Shown piece by piece: positions 1 through 13,479 of a stretch of DNA of 64,000 bases. Positions within the stretch are counted from its first letter, which is position 1. Each line of letters starts with the position of its first letter. The position numbers were made by a program, and so were the translations under genes. Source of the stretch: Alisma plantago-aquatica. Taxonomy: Eukaryota > Streptophyta > Magnoliopsida > Alismatales > Alismataceae. The notes beneath the pieces were generated by a model. It did no database searches, was not told the DNA's origin, and worked only from the letters and a program-made list of their open reading frames with translations. The DNA lies in the NCBI GenBank assembly GCA_963693085.1, contig OY856411.1, positions 1,347,091,550-1,347,155,549 of the forward strand, given 5' to 3'.

Positions 1-1150
1 GAATCGTGTTTTCCCGTCGCAACAACTTCGAGAGTTGTGTTGTGGCTCTAGTGTTTGGTCCGATTCTGGAGTACGAGAGTGCCTGGAACGGAGTTTCTTT
101 AGTGACCTTTCCACTCTAATTTTAGTCCAATGACCTCGAGAGGGGCGCTGATGCCTTGTTAAAGGTACCCGCTTTGAGGGGAGGGGTACAGGACTGGTTC
201 TACCGCCGCTTGTTTTACCGCAGTTTTATCCTTCGTACCTCGCTTTAGCTCGAGCAGTATCTTTCTATTTCTGTTGCATGAAAACCCCTAAAAATAGCTA
301 AATGATTAAAATCTTAAATCTCTCTTGTAGCTCCACTTGGAGATAGTTTTCTTTGTTTTATTTGTGACATCTTATTGCTCCCCTTTTTGGGGAATTTATC
401 TCTCTTTATACCTGCCGGAGTGTAGCGTGTCGATTCCGTGTTCTCAACACTACCCCCTTGTCCCTGTGTTCGACCCCGTATATCTACTTCGACCCCATAA
501 ACAAAGTTGCGGGGGCCTAGAAGGATTCAGGTTTATAAATGTAAAAGCTCGACTACCTCAAATCCGCCTCCAATTTTAGGACGCGCGATTTAGGCCGGTC
601 AGTTTTTTCCAAAATATAACATAAAATATTTAATGACTCCAAAAGTGGAAACTAATCTAAGATTCGTAATCTACACATTAAAAATAGCCTTTGGGTAACT
701 TTTCATTGAATTTGGACATTCTTTAATGTTTTAATGAGTTTAGGAGAGAGAAAGTGTATATAAGGTCCAAAGTATTAAATAATGAGAAAATAATCTCTAA
801 GAATAAAATCAATGGGAAACTCATGTTTCGTATATTTTAGTTTTCTTAAGGGTGAAGTTTCACATTAATTGGTAGATTGTAGATTTCCCTAATGTGATAG
901 GAAAGAGGAAATACGATTTACTTTAAAAGAATTATATAAAATATTTATAGTCTCCAAAACTAAAAACTAATGCCAAAATTGGATTCCACACTTCTTAAGT
1001 AGGCTGGATGTCAAATTTTATTTATATTTGGAGTTTGTTTGCACCCTAAATTTGTTTGGAAAAGAAACAACATTAAATAACCCCAAAAATGCAAACTATA
1101 TGCATTAACATACTCGATTTCCTGATGTTTCAAGGATAATATTTATGATA
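1..1150. other. Unassigned AT-rich sequence, GC-richer at its left edge
   Basis: No gene or element is recognised. The first 250 bases are richer in G and C than the rest. Three diverged copies of a motif resembling AAAATATTTAatgaCTCCAAAA followed by AAACTAAT occur near 626, 938 and 1066, which suggests decayed repeat DNA. The 80-codon open frame at 337-579 has no recognisable domain and is probably chance. Confidence 0.5.
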
Positions 1151-3330
1151 TGTTGTCACGCTATAGTCGAGATCTGGTTCACTTATTTTATTTTGGAGTT
1201 AAATCTAATCATTAGATTTAAGATCGAACAATGATCGACTCGTCTCCTACCTATGGTATGGGACCGAACGCAGTGTACAGTATATGTAGTTTTCTCACCA
1301 ACTTTCCTCCCTTCTCAGTCCATCATTCTTCTATATTTCTTGTGCACTAAATTCATGAGCCAATTCCGAATCTAATAAGCCTTTACTCGAGCCCTAGTTT
1401 TCTAAAATGTGAAAAATCCCATTGTGGCCGCCAACCCCTCACCGCCATGGACTGTGCCATCCCTCTTCAATGCCCCACGACCCTATATAAACCCTTAGAT
1501 ACCTTTGCCAAGACCCAAGAAATGATCATCTTCTTTCAATTTAATTTGAAGTTGTTTGCATTGTCATCTTGAACCATGAGTCCTCCATCCGCAACTCACC
1601 ACGCAGCTGGAGACTCACAACACCCCAAACAAATCACCTCTGGGGTACGGTCATGCGACATCTCCTCTTCATTTCTATGTTCTTGTATCTCTCTATCCTG
1701 TTGAGGGGTGGATTTCCCCAATTCAATATGGGTGATAGGTGTTCTGCCTCATGACCATGGTGTGCAACAACAAGGATGGGGGGAAACCCCAAGTGACTTT
1801 CCAATACTGGCCTCGCTCGACTTTCCATTATTTTTCTTCACCAAGCGTAAAGTCATCCTTTCTCCTCTTTTCCTCGCTTATCTAGTTACTGAGATGGCAG
1901 TGGGACTGACCGAGTTGGCCAACAGCTGTTGGGCCAACTCAGCGCACCTGCCCTCTCCCTCTCTCTCTTTCTCGTGAGCCTTTGTTGCTTATTTGGCTTT
2001 TCGGAATTTCCTGGTTTGTTGAATTTCTAAATATCATATCTTTTGATTTGCTTGTCAATAAATTATGTAAAAAATATGTTTTGGAATAATAAAAATGTGA
2101 TGTTTCTAACAAAAATAGTTTGAGATTATGATGTCCATGTTTCCGATGGATGGTTTTTTTAGGATCTAATCAACCATAAAAGCCCTAAAAATTGTAACTA
2201 TTTCATATAATCTCCAAATTTGATAAACAAATATGTTTTCTAGATCAGAAAAATACAAAGAATCATTTGGTCAAGGTTTTGTGACCAAAATTTGAGGTTT
2301 TACTAAAAAGGTCCAAAATTAGAGCTTTTCTACATTAAGGTGCATTATGTGCTCTAATACACATTAATAAATTGAAATAGACAAAGTTGAATTGGGATGA
2401 TCTGAATGTGGTGAAAGTTGGTAATTGACCTCATTATGAGAGGTATGTGCATCCTTACACCCTAGTTGGGATATTTGCAAACCCTAAATTTCCCAATGAG
2501 GCACTATATGAATCCTTTTATCTCTATTAAAATTATTTTTCTATATTTGCCTCAAAATCAGTATTGATATTCGATTTCTTGGGGCTTGTACCCCACTACC
2601 ATGTTTCAAATATATGATGCTTCTACTTGCCATAGTTTCTCTTTAGCATGTTGATTTTATTAGACTATTTATCTAATGTAGTGGTACTTGTTTACAACCA
2701 CCCATATATAGGGCATGTGCTATTTCACCCTAGGGAATGTGTTCACTCTCCCCTCTATAAATTGTTGTAGGAAACTGAGAATGTGTTACTCTCCCCTCAC
2801 CTATAGGTTGAGATCTGATAGGTGCCTCAACCCTAGTTAGTTAATGTAGTCAATAATAATTATGCATGCAAATCTTTTACTATTTTATTACCATGGCAAT
2901 CATCTATATGATTATGCCTCATATTCTTGATCTCTTCATCTTATGATGAAATATTAGCCTTTATTTCCATGTTATTTCTTTACATTTTGTTCTTGTTCCT
3001 TATTTTGACACATACCTTAGTTTTTCTTCTTACTGGGTGATCCAAACCACCCAGGCCTAGGATCAGAATATTGTAGTAGGAGCATGGAGGACCAGCCTAG
3101 GATTAGGATAAGGAGCACATGGCTTTCAACAATGATGATGTACTTTCATAAAATTGGATATAGTGATTACTTTCATTCCGAAACTACACTTGGGTTGTTT
3201 TGAATACCATTATTGAGATTTGAAAATTGTACACCTATTTGAAGCGTACCTTTTGAGTGTGTTTGGAATGGATGTTGTATTTTTCGAATTTGAGTAGGGA
3301 GTGGATCCCCTCTGGGTCCCACTCGTTACA
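1151..3330 (+). mobile_element. Possible decayed solo LTR of a Ty3/gypsy-like element
   Basis: The segment starts near TGTTGTCACGC and ends in GGGTCCCACTCGTTACA, an ending much like the GGGTCGTTACA that closes the well-defined LTRs at 42545 and 50000. A TATA-like box lies about 330 bp in, followed by a GC-richer stretch, as in an LTR U3-R layout. No primer-binding site follows 3330 and no target-site duplication was found, so both boundaries are guesses. Small open frames at 1569-1977 have no recognisable domain. Confidence 0.35.
1483..1491 (+). promoter_or_regulatory. TATA-like box (CTATATAAA)
   Basis: CTATATAAA sits in the sequence ACCCTATATAAACCCTTAG. The same CCTATATAA core marks the presumed transcription start of the other LTRs in this window (19942, 40190, 47954). 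It is read here as an LTR promoter rather than a host-gene promoter. Confidence 0.35.
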
Positions 3331-6300
3331 CCTACTTTAGGTGATAAGGGGAGATAGACAATAGTTAGGAAAAACTATATAAGTGATTTAGGGTTTCTAT
3401 TTATTAAGAATTATATTAATCATATTAAGAAAAACATATATAAAAAAATTAGACTATATGTTTCGAATCTAATGCTTGTTTGTAAAGTGCCTAAAACTAC
3501 TTTGTTTAGTCTATACATACAAAACTCAATCAACAATTTATAACTAAATAATAACATGCTTTAATACACCATTTCTTGGTCATGAAACATATTCCCTACT
3601 CGAGAGTATTGTAGAAAATTGAGTTTCTGACATCTTACTTTAAATGTGTGTTTCCCAAATCACCTTATCTCATAAAAATCATTAATTCAAGAAAATTACT
3701 TTGAACCAAATCAGTGGGTCTTAACCTAAATTCATATTAGTAAGATTAGTGGAAAATATGCACATTTGGATTATGTATAAAAACCTAAAAATTATATTTT
3801 AATCTAAAAACCAGTCTATGTATAATTCTTCAATTTGAATTCAACTTCATTTAATCTGAATTTCATATAAGAAGTGCTAAATTGAGGGACCCATCACTCA
3901 CACTTAGCTAATAAGGCGACCAAAAGTGTGAACATTGTTCACCTTCAAGAAAGCTTTCCCAAATCAAATGTCCATAAAAAAGAATTTTAACACACATATC
4001 TTCAAATAGGATAGAGGGAAGAAATTAGGGTTTTGAAGAGATAATTGGGACTTCTTCCTAAGGTTAGGAAGAATTTAGACCATAATCATGGACAAGAGGA
4101 CAATTGGATTGAAGTAAACATAATTCTAACTAAGCTTTATTAGCTTAGGAATTAACTTCTTAAAATGATTCTAGAAATTTCTCCAATAATTTCATTGAGA
4201 CTTTTCTCCTAGATGCATGGTCATAAATCCATGTGTAGGTTGGAAATGTTTGTGTGTATGAATTCATGATATATTACTCAAATACATGCTTGGGTAACTC
4301 ATACAACACTCCATTCAATATTTCCAAATTGTCAGGGCCTTAGTTAGTTGGCTAACTATTATTCAATTGAGTAACAGGGTATTATAGGTATCATCTTTCT
4401 TAGTATACGCCCTTGGAACCCATTGTATCAAATAGTGGTAACCCAAAATTAGTTGTCCGGACTTTACTTTAGTGATTCCACTAATGTTCTTTGTTAGGTG
4501 TGGGACCGAGTGGGCCACATGTGTCTATTTGTCTACTGCTAGATTCAATAATGACCCCTCCATCTCAATTTAAACTCATCACTACAAAACTTGGACCTTC
4601 AATACCCTATTAGACAGTTAACTAAATGGTGTGTTGATGAACTAATGGCTTGACTTAGCCAAAAAGTATTTTGTTCCTTGTGTGAACCTTACAACGTTAT
4701 GATGTTGACATAGGGTTATTCAAAACCGATTCTAAGGTCTACATTGATACCGAACAAGGCCCCATCACTAGTAGAATATATAGTTTGTATGTGTAATCAT
4801 TTTCCATAAATTCATAAATTGTTTCAAGTGATAGAACCATTTTACCATCAAAACCATTTTACCATAAATTATGATCTTTTTGGCCATCAAGTTTTAACTC
4901 AATCAAATAGAATGAAATCAACTAATACAATAAATATTGTAACTACTTGACTAATCATTAATAATCAATCAAGAAATTTGAACACTAACTACATGTTAAA
5001 GACTAAAATGGAATTAAAGTCTTATGTCGTGGATATAACAAACACATTTTACTTGTCACAAAATTGAGTTATGCATTTTTGAATAAGTATAACTATTTTT
5101 CAACCAAATAAACTTTGGAACTATTGTTAGGAAACAATAAGTGTTTGTTTGAGTTCCTCCTTATGAGAGAAGTGTACTTTATTCACATAAAGTATATCAC
5201 AATTTCTCATTCCATCAACACTGACTTAAAATTATAGTCTAGAAGGTTTCACCAGTAACATCGATGGAAGGCCACTATCTAACAAAATACTTTACTATCT
5301 ATTTAACTAAATTTGAATGTGAACAATTAAGATGTCATTGATCCCAAAAAATTATATATAGGACCCGCCACCATGAGTAAATGTTGTAGCAAAATACAAT
5401 TTGGAGGAACCATCTTGAAGGATACCAATCTCAATATTGTTGAGTTTTTACAACATTTTAGCACTTTCAAGATGAAAAGTTTCCATGTTGATGGAGTTTG
5501 TCTTCTTATATTTCAATTCACATTTTAAAATAGCCCCAAAGTTAGATTGTGCTATATTTTGAGAATTTAAATCAAAAATCAAAGGAAATTGTGCAAGGTA
5601 TTATTATCAGTGTGCTATATGCCTAGTTATAAAACCACTTGAGAAACCATGTGGAATCAAAGAGGGAATGGTCTAGAAAGGTTTCAAGGTCTTAAATTAT
5701 TAAGCCCAAATCAGTGACAGGAGAAATAGATTTAAATGCAAACATTTTCAAATGACCTTTATATTATCACAAGAATGAGTGATTCACTATGAAAAATGGG
5801 GCAATGAGATATAAATATTCCAAAGGTGCCTATTATATAGTGTAATATATGGAAATAATACTTGAGTATGGGAAAGTGAATGGTAATATTCGTCCTCTAC
5901 TACACCTAAATCATGGTCATAATTAGGAGGAAGTATTTCATAGATGGTATAATATAGTAGCATATAATGCTAAGGTGCTAACTTAATAAATAAATAAATT
6001 TTCCATCCAAACCATGAACAAGACAATGTGATTTGTGGAACTTATGTGAGTAGGCCATGATATTAATGCAATTAAATCTTGCACCTTAAGGACCATAATA
6101 ATCAACCTTAGGTCCATGCAACATGAGTTAGAACTTTGGTGACATATATAAATCCATTTATCCTAATCTAACACATAAAATATGAGATGGTTGGACAATA
6201 TAGTTTCTCATATAACCAAATAGAACACCATGAATATTCAATAGAAAAAACTCATAGCAATCATCCATGTAAAAGGGCGAGATATAGAAATATCCCTCAT

Positions 6301-8159
6301 TATTCCACTGGGAAAAACACTTTTAATAAGTTGTAGACATAAAATCCCTAATAATACACAAGTACAATGTGCTATATATGTGTGTAAATTAACCTCAAGA
6401 AGAACTAATAAGAAATCAAGAATGCACATGACTAAAAAGGAAAATTAGCTATAAGTCTACAACAATAGGGAAAAGTTGTCAAGTAGGTAAAAGTTCAGGG
6501 TTGGAAAAGAATTAGCATTAAACTTAATTAAAAAGGGATACAATAACACAATTTGGAAAGAAAATATAGAAAAAGATACTAGAAATAAACATCAGGGATA
6601 AATAAAATAAGATAAACTACTAAATAAAGTTACAAATAATGAAGATAATAACAAGAAAAATCTTGGATAAGACTAAATAATAATCAAAACTAAATCTAAA
6701 TAGAAAGAAAATGCATAATATAAAAACATCAAATGAATTTGAAACCAAAGGACACCACATTATCATGGAAAACATTGTCAAAATATTTATATTTCATCTC
6801 TAAATGAAGAGATAAGAAATAAAAACGAGACTTGAAACCCCAAGACACACAATAAGAAATTACAAATGATCTTAAACCCCTTAGAGATACACTAAGGAAT
6901 AGAAACACATGCACACATGACTATCAATATAGTGATGAGTCAGAGTTTATTCACAAGGAAGATGGAGATGTGGCTGTAGGGTTTATGAGTCAAGAATATT
7001 CTACTTAATGTGATCCTAGTATCCAAAAATATAATTAACTATCTCTTAGAAAAGGTAAACTTTAATATTAAATATTTATTGAAGACCCATTTATTTATAG
7101 AAAATAACAAAAATAAAAAACTAATCTGAAATGGTCCAAGCATTCAAGAAACAATAAGAACTATAAATAAGTGAAACACAAGTATAAAATATTCTAGGTT
7201 ATCGAATTCCTATCTAATGTCAATCTTTACAATTCTTGATCATATGATATCTTAAGGGAGTTAAACAAGCTAGTATACGGGTTTACTCACTAGATACCTA
7301 ATCCCTTACATGAAGAACTTCACTAAAGCACAACTGATATGTAGGATGTTAGGTATGCTTGTTCATATCAAATGTACACATCACCAATATCACAAAGATA
7401 CACATACATGGATAACTAAAACCACCCCCAAAAAGCAATATTTAATAAGCATAACTATAAGGCTAGACATGGTACTCATGTAGCATGTTATCCATATAGA
7501 AAATGAATTAATAACCTCACTTGTTCTTAACCACACAAATAAATAGAGAAGTTCATATTTACAATTACATTCATTAAGGTCTTAAACTACATATTTAATC
7601 AAGCATATACATCACTATATCAAAAAGTAGGAATAAAAAAGATATCTTATAGAGGGAGAGTGATGCAGAACAAAGAAAGATGAAAAGGTTGGCCCCTACT
7701 ACTTGATTCCTTACTTGATTTAAAGATATCCTCTTATATTTGTGTGTCCTATATTCCTTTGATGTTGGAAACGAAGTGCATAGATGGGATAAATGAATGA
7801 TGAATAAAAAGGACAAAAACTCACATAAAGTGAGATGTTGGTTCTACAAGTCTCCACAAATATTCCTTACATGGAATGGAACTAGAGAGCAATGACTGTG
7901 TAATAATTAAAAAGGATGAATGAAGGATGAAATTTAATGCTAATAAAATGAAGATGGCATAGAATCAGAGAAAATGAGGGGATATACAATCAATTGGTCT
8001 ATGTTCTACAAGCGTTACTCTCTATATGCAAGTTCTTGCTAAAGAACAAACATTTCCTTATCACCATAGGAAGTATATGGAAACCTCATATGTAATTAAA
8101 AAGGTCTCAAACATGATGTGTACCTTCGAATAAGTGAAGAACATTCTTATATCTATGAT
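3331..8159. other. Unassigned AT-rich intergenic DNA
   Basis: This is 4.8 kb of AT-rich DNA with no domain-bearing frame. Minus-strand open frames at 6238-6429, 6729-6914 and 7595-7816 are short, hydrophobic through A/T richness, and have no recognisable motif. It is probably old repeat DNA decayed beyond recognition by eye. Confidence 0.5.
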
Positions 8160-8321
8160 TCCCCCTCTTCTTCTTTTTTCTAATGAAATCACTTAAATAA
8201 TACTTGTATTTACTATAAGGTCAGGGATAGAAGAGAGGTCTATTGGACTAAAACAAGGGATCCAATCAGGAGAAACATGAAAAAGGAAACTAGAGATATG
8301 ATATAGGGCATGCTTAGCTAT

Positions 8322-11300
8322 TTAATCAACATGTGTGATCTCCCAGGGGATGCGCATGAGGCAAACCCAGGGAGTGTTGGTAGTAAGTCTCTTCCATAAA
8401 TTCTTGTATGCATAGAATTTAGCATGTTCTTTGGATTCTAAATTGAGGATTAGTACTGTTGATGCAGAGTCAGATGCAATGACTACTCCTTTCCAATCGT
8501 TGTTCTCTACTTTGAAAGCTTCTTGAATAATGGAGGCAACTTCAAATTCTAAGACAGATTCTACCCATGTTGGCTTGCCTTCCCTGAGGATGAGGTGTCT
8601 TGAGGAGTCAAAGAAAACACATCCATATCTAGATTTTTTGTTTAACGTGGTGTAAGCAACATCCGTGAACACAATGAAGTTCGTATCTTGACGCAACCTC
8701 ATTGTAAGGACTGAAGGCTTCTTGATGATGCCTTGGATTTCCATAGAACCTACCTCTTTCAGGATAGTCATCAATCTCTTTGACATAAATCAAAGAGAGG
8801 CTTCTAGTGGAACACATTTTCCTACATGCTTCATTGTGTATAGTCCAAAGGTCCCATGTTGTGACCACTATCATGGTAGCACTAATGTTAGGATATGCAC
8901 CCTTGATAATGTTTTGAATCCAAGTGACCTCATCATCATTGAAGAAGTTAATGCCTAGTGATCACATTAGCTAGATGGACTTTCTTTGGGGACAATCACA
9001 CATGCAGTGAGTAATTGTCTCATTTTCTAAGTTGCATCTAGGGTAAATGGGAAATACATCTATATGTCTTTAGTTCCTTTCTACATTAGTTAGGAAGGCT
9101 CAATGTTGCATTAGACTAAGGAATGCTTTGATCATTTTGGGGAGAAGTTTTGACCAGATCATATTCCATTCACCATTCATGGTGATCTCTTTGTGATGGC
9201 ATATCCATCTATAAGCTGGTCATGTTGAAAGTTCACCATTAGTTTCCAGTGGCCGAAGAAGGTGTTCAGTCCATCTAGTGGGTCAGGAGGTGGAATAAAC
9301 TTCATATCACGAACTTTGGAGGCATGTGAGATTGAGAAAGTCCCAATCCTACTCATCATTGTTAGGCTGCATAGACACAACTAACTTGTCTTTAGTGTCT
9401 GCCAGAATTGGGTAGTGGGTCAATCATAGAGACATCATTCCCTGTTAATAACTTATCGGTCCAAACTCTAATGTTTTCACCACTGCATATGACTCTGGTA
9501 CATGTGTTTTGTATGATTTCAATGTATGTCTTAATGAACTTCCACACTGGAGAGCATTTCACTGTAGATGTATAATTTTAGTTTAAATATTTATGCTTTA
9601 TGATCTTCACCAATGTTTTTTTAGGATGATTCAGGAATGTCCATACATTCTTTAGCATCAAAGCCTCATTTTGGTCCCTTACATCCTTTATCCAGATACC
9701 TCATATGTCCTTATTAGACAAGATTTTCTTCCATGAAACAAGAGACATATTCTTTTGATCATTGGTACCATGCCTGATGAATTTCTTGATGTATCAGTTG
9801 ATTTCATCACATAAAGTCGGTGAAATTATTGCACTTTGCATGATGTAGGTACGAATTGATTGCAAAGTGGCTCTAGAAGTAATTCTTCCAGCAAGCTAAA
9901 TGTGGAGGACTGACCAACTATTCATTCTAGCCTGGATCAAATCTAGGATGTTGGCATGCATTCTTTTATTGATTTGTTTGTGAAGGATTGGGATTCTGAG
10001 ATATCTACCCAAGTCTCCAGTGAGACAAAAGCCAAAGGATTGGGATTCTGAGATATCTACCCAAGTCTCCAGTGAGACAGAAGCCTGGCATCCTGCTAAT
10101 ACTTCTGATCTCATCTTGTGTAACATTAGAGGAGAAGAAACATCTTGATTTTTCTAATGATACAATCTATCATGATGCCAGAAAGAAGGCACGAAGGATC
10201 TTTGAAATGGTTTGAGCCTAGGCTGTTGATGCTTCGTCTAGTAGAACAATGTCATTCATGAAGCAGACATGTTTTAGAGGCGATCCCCACCTTGGTAGGA
10301 TGATTGGCTTCCAACTTCTGTCTAAAGCTGCTTGCTCAATTTCTTAACTGAGGCATTTAAGGCATGACACAAAGATGTATGGGCTCAGAGGTGCACTCTG
10401 TCTGACACCTTGGACAACTTTGAAATATGCCAGCGGGGTTCCTTCCCAAAGTAGTAAGGTATCCCTAGACTATATGATAGGCATGCTTAACTTCAAAAGG
10501 TGTTGTGTCAAGCTAACTTTGTCCAATGTTTCCCTGATGAAGATCCAACTCATGCAATCCAAAGCTTTTGGTAGGTCAAGTTTGATGACCATCCAAATCT
10601 TATTTCCTTTTTTGAATCTCATTGAGTGAACCACTTCTTGAACTAGAAGCAAATTGTCTATGATCTTGCATCCAGGGACAAAGTTGCACTCATTAGGCAA
10701 GACCCAGTCATTTATCAATGGTTTAATGTGCTCAACTATAGTCTTTGAGATCAATTTGAATATCACATTGTTGAGGGATATTTAGAGAAGGTCTCTGCAA
10801 AATTAAGGCATCTTGATCTTTGGGATGAGCATCATGTGGGTGTTGGCCATATTCATTTCCACATGGTAGATTGGAAGGCATGTTGAATGATTTGGACCAT
10901 GGATGGTCCAACATGGTTCACGTGTTGTTGCAAGAAGTCAAATGTGATGCCATTCAGGCCAGGTGCTTTTAAAGGTTCGATGGAGAAGATAACATGTTGA
11001 ATCTCTTTAATTGATTGTGGTACCTCCAGGTTTCTTAGTGTGTTAGTTATAGAGTTGGAAAGGTACCTAAAAAGGAAGCAGTGTGACATGGAGAAGGAGG
11101 AGTAGTGGTGGTTAGTAGGTTGAGAAAAATATTGGCGGACATGAGATCAGAGCTCAGCTGGTTTATAGATCCATTTCCCATTGGATCCTCATATGCAAAT
11201 GATTTTATTCTAGTGTCTTTGAGAAAAAACATAGGATTGGAAGAACTTGTATTTCGATCTCCATGCGTTAGCTAGATGATATGCACCTTATACTACAAGT

Positions 11301-12235
11301 CAACTTCTTCAGCAAGGAGGACGTGGTGGTATTGATCCTGTCATTCAACTGCCTATAAAGAGTCAACGATAGAGAGAGAGTAGCTCAGGAAAGACTAGAT
11401 GTGGTTCAATTTATGAAGTATGGTTGCTTTTTCTTTGTATTTTCCATGTTTGTTATCATGACACCAACGGGTCATAACTGCTTGAAATGTCGTAAGATAA
11501 TCAGAGAAGTAGGTGTGTCTAAGCTCCATCTAGCTCAAGCTATGAAGGTGGATTGCTTAGATGGGTTTGAGATACCCATCATGATATAGAGGGAGTTGTG
11601 GTCTGAAGTCACTCAGGGAAGGACTCTAACTTGGGTATTATTGTGAGAGGATAGCCATGCTTCATTTTCAATGGCTCTATCTAGTTTTTTGAGAAGTCTT
11701 CCTCATTGGAAAGTGAAAGGATGACTGGAAGTACCTAGATCAGCGGGTCCAGTGCTAAGGAAGCAGTCATGGAAGTGAGATGAGGAGGACGAGTCAAAGA
11801 ATTTACTTCCTTCCTTCTCCATCCTTCTTAGCATTGTGTTGAAGCCCATGTCGAATGGCTATTGCTCATCATCTAGTGGCTTGAGTGTGAGGAGATGTTG
11901 CCTAAGAAAGGATCTCCTAGAAGGGTTGGAACTTCCATAAACAATAGCAAAGAGGTATCTATTGTTCAGTCAGTAGTAAATTAATTAGCATTAAGTAGCA
12001 TCTCAATAGAAAACATCATGTTATCCCACAAGATCCAAATAACCCCCGAGAAACTCATAGCTTCCACCCAATGAGACGAAGGAAAGAAAATACTCTTGAT
12101 GATGAGTTCATCCCTATTCCAACTACACCATGGTTTGATTACAACCAGCACATGTTGTTTGTGTGAACGATGCAATTCTTGCATATAACAAATTTTCTCA
12201 TTGGAGCAAGCTCCTTGAATATTCTAACAATGATA
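8322..12235 (-). pseudogene. LINE A ORF2 (endonuclease, RT, zf-RVT, RNase H), broken
   Basis: Fragments in several frames match L1 ORF2. The endonuclease shows VEAMSFSGVIWILWD at about 12090-12040. RT shows KAPGLNGITFDFLQQ near 10960, ECNFVPGCKIIDNLLLVQE near 10660, KLDLPKALDCMSW near 10570, a GVRQ..PLSPYIFV block at 10410-10350 and the active-site box FMNDIVLL at 10262-10240. The zf-RVT part reads YPRCNLENETITHCMCDCP at about 9060-9000. RNase H shows FTDVAY, EFE and ASDS, in the expected D..E..D order. The first Asp of the RT YADD box is Asn. The product would copy LINE RNA at a nicked target, but stops and frameshifts make this copy dead. Confidence 0.85.
9983..10086. repeat. 52-bp direct tandem duplication inside LINE A ORF2
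   Basis: Units 9983-10034 and 10035-10086 start AAGGATTGGGATTCTGAG and differ at only two positions by eye. Since 52 is not a multiple of 3, the duplication shifts the ORF2 frame, so it probably arose after the element died. Confidence 0.9.
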
Positions 12236-12237
12236 TT

Positions 12238-12238
<1 letters not shown>

Positions 12239-12281
<43 letters not shown>
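12239..12281. repeat. (AAT)n microsatellite, about 14 copies
   Basis: An uninterrupted run of AAT units, near the start of the LINE A endonuclease region as read on the minus strand. Confidence 0.95.
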
Positions 12282-12499
12282 GAGGGTGAGAAGGTTTAGG
12301 TGATGGCTACAAGTAGCCCCATCTCTTCCTCATTATCAAATGTGCAGGATGCATCCACTTCTTTATTTAAAAGGTTGAAGTCAATGGTTTTCTTGGTTGC
12401 ATAAGATGAGTTACCCAACTATTTTTCTAGTCTCCCTTTCTTATAGATCCTCTTCAGAGTAGTTTTGGCAACGTTAACATTACCTTTCTATTCAGAAGG

Positions 12500-13030
12500 G
12501 CAACTGTGTCGCTCACTATCAGTTTGGAACCAAGATGTAGTGGGGGTAGGAAGCTTGTGTCACCAGACCCAAACTAGAAGGGGTTGGAGGTGTTTAGTGG
12601 TTGTGATCTTCCTTCATCTACTTCATCCACAATTAGTTTTATAGTCATGTTTTCTACCATAGATTTATTGGATGGGCCAGTACCTTCTTACACCTGTTCA
12701 TCTACGGTTTTCCTCTTTCATCTGGTACCTCCTGGTTTCCATTCACCTTTTCATCCCACGTGTTAGGGTTTTCGGGGTTGGTATCGGTGTCCTTGGTGTT
12801 CCTGCTAATGTTTGATTTGTCACCATGGTTATTCTTTGGTGGTGTGGCTTGACATTTATATTTACAGGCATGTATGGATGGGGAGTATGCTTGTGTTTGA
12901 GCATTGGCATTGTAACTATTGGGAACTCCTACTCTAATAAATTTGCAGACTACATCAATGTGACCTACCCTACCACAATGCATGCATATTATAGGGAGGT
13001 TTCATATTCAATGTGGATTTGTCTGTTTTT
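12500..13030 (-). pseudogene. LINE A ORF1, C-terminal part with CCHC zinc knuckle
   Basis: The minus strand reads NLPIICMHCGRVGHIDVVC, ending in an intact C-X2-C-X4-H-X4-C knuckle at 12987-12946. It is preceded by IHIEYE after a single-base frameshift, which matches the usual EYE.LP.IC.HCGR.GH context of plant L1 ORF1. The downstream part is polar and low-complexity (N, T, P rich). ORF1 proteins bind the LINE RNA. The N-terminal half of this gene lies 4.4 kb away, beyond the inserted LINE B. The C-terminal end is approximate. Confidence 0.8.
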
Positions 13031-13479
13031 AATTTTCTCATTGAAGATACTACTGAGAGTGTTCCCATAGCTAATGTATCTGGGAGTGATTTTATTACAA
13101 TTGCTTCGACTATTGATGCCTTGTCTAGTGATTTGGAAGAAGCTTCTTCTATTCCTCTAAATCTTGTTGGTTTGAAACATAATGTTGATCTAATTGAAAT
13201 GGCTCATAGGAATCAGGGCACGTTCTATTCCTTCAATGACTATCCATGTGTTTCAACCTTATCCAAATGTATCAGGACTTTCTTCTTCCGTTAATCATGT
13301 TAAGAAATTCTTGTCTAAATCTTTGCCTAGTTTTAATCTAAAAACTAGTGTAGCTATATTTCATAGGCTTTCTGAATCTTATTTTTCTCCCATGCACAAG
13401 AATCTTGGTGGTCTTGAGATAATTTGTGTATAAATCATTGCTAAGGCTGACAGATTAACAACTGAAGGTTTTAAATGAT

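Noticed and set aside
1569..1977. Overlapping short open frames after a TATA-like box, as a small host gene
   Set aside because: They are 61-89 codons in different frames, with no domain or conserved pattern, and sit where an LTR leader would be.
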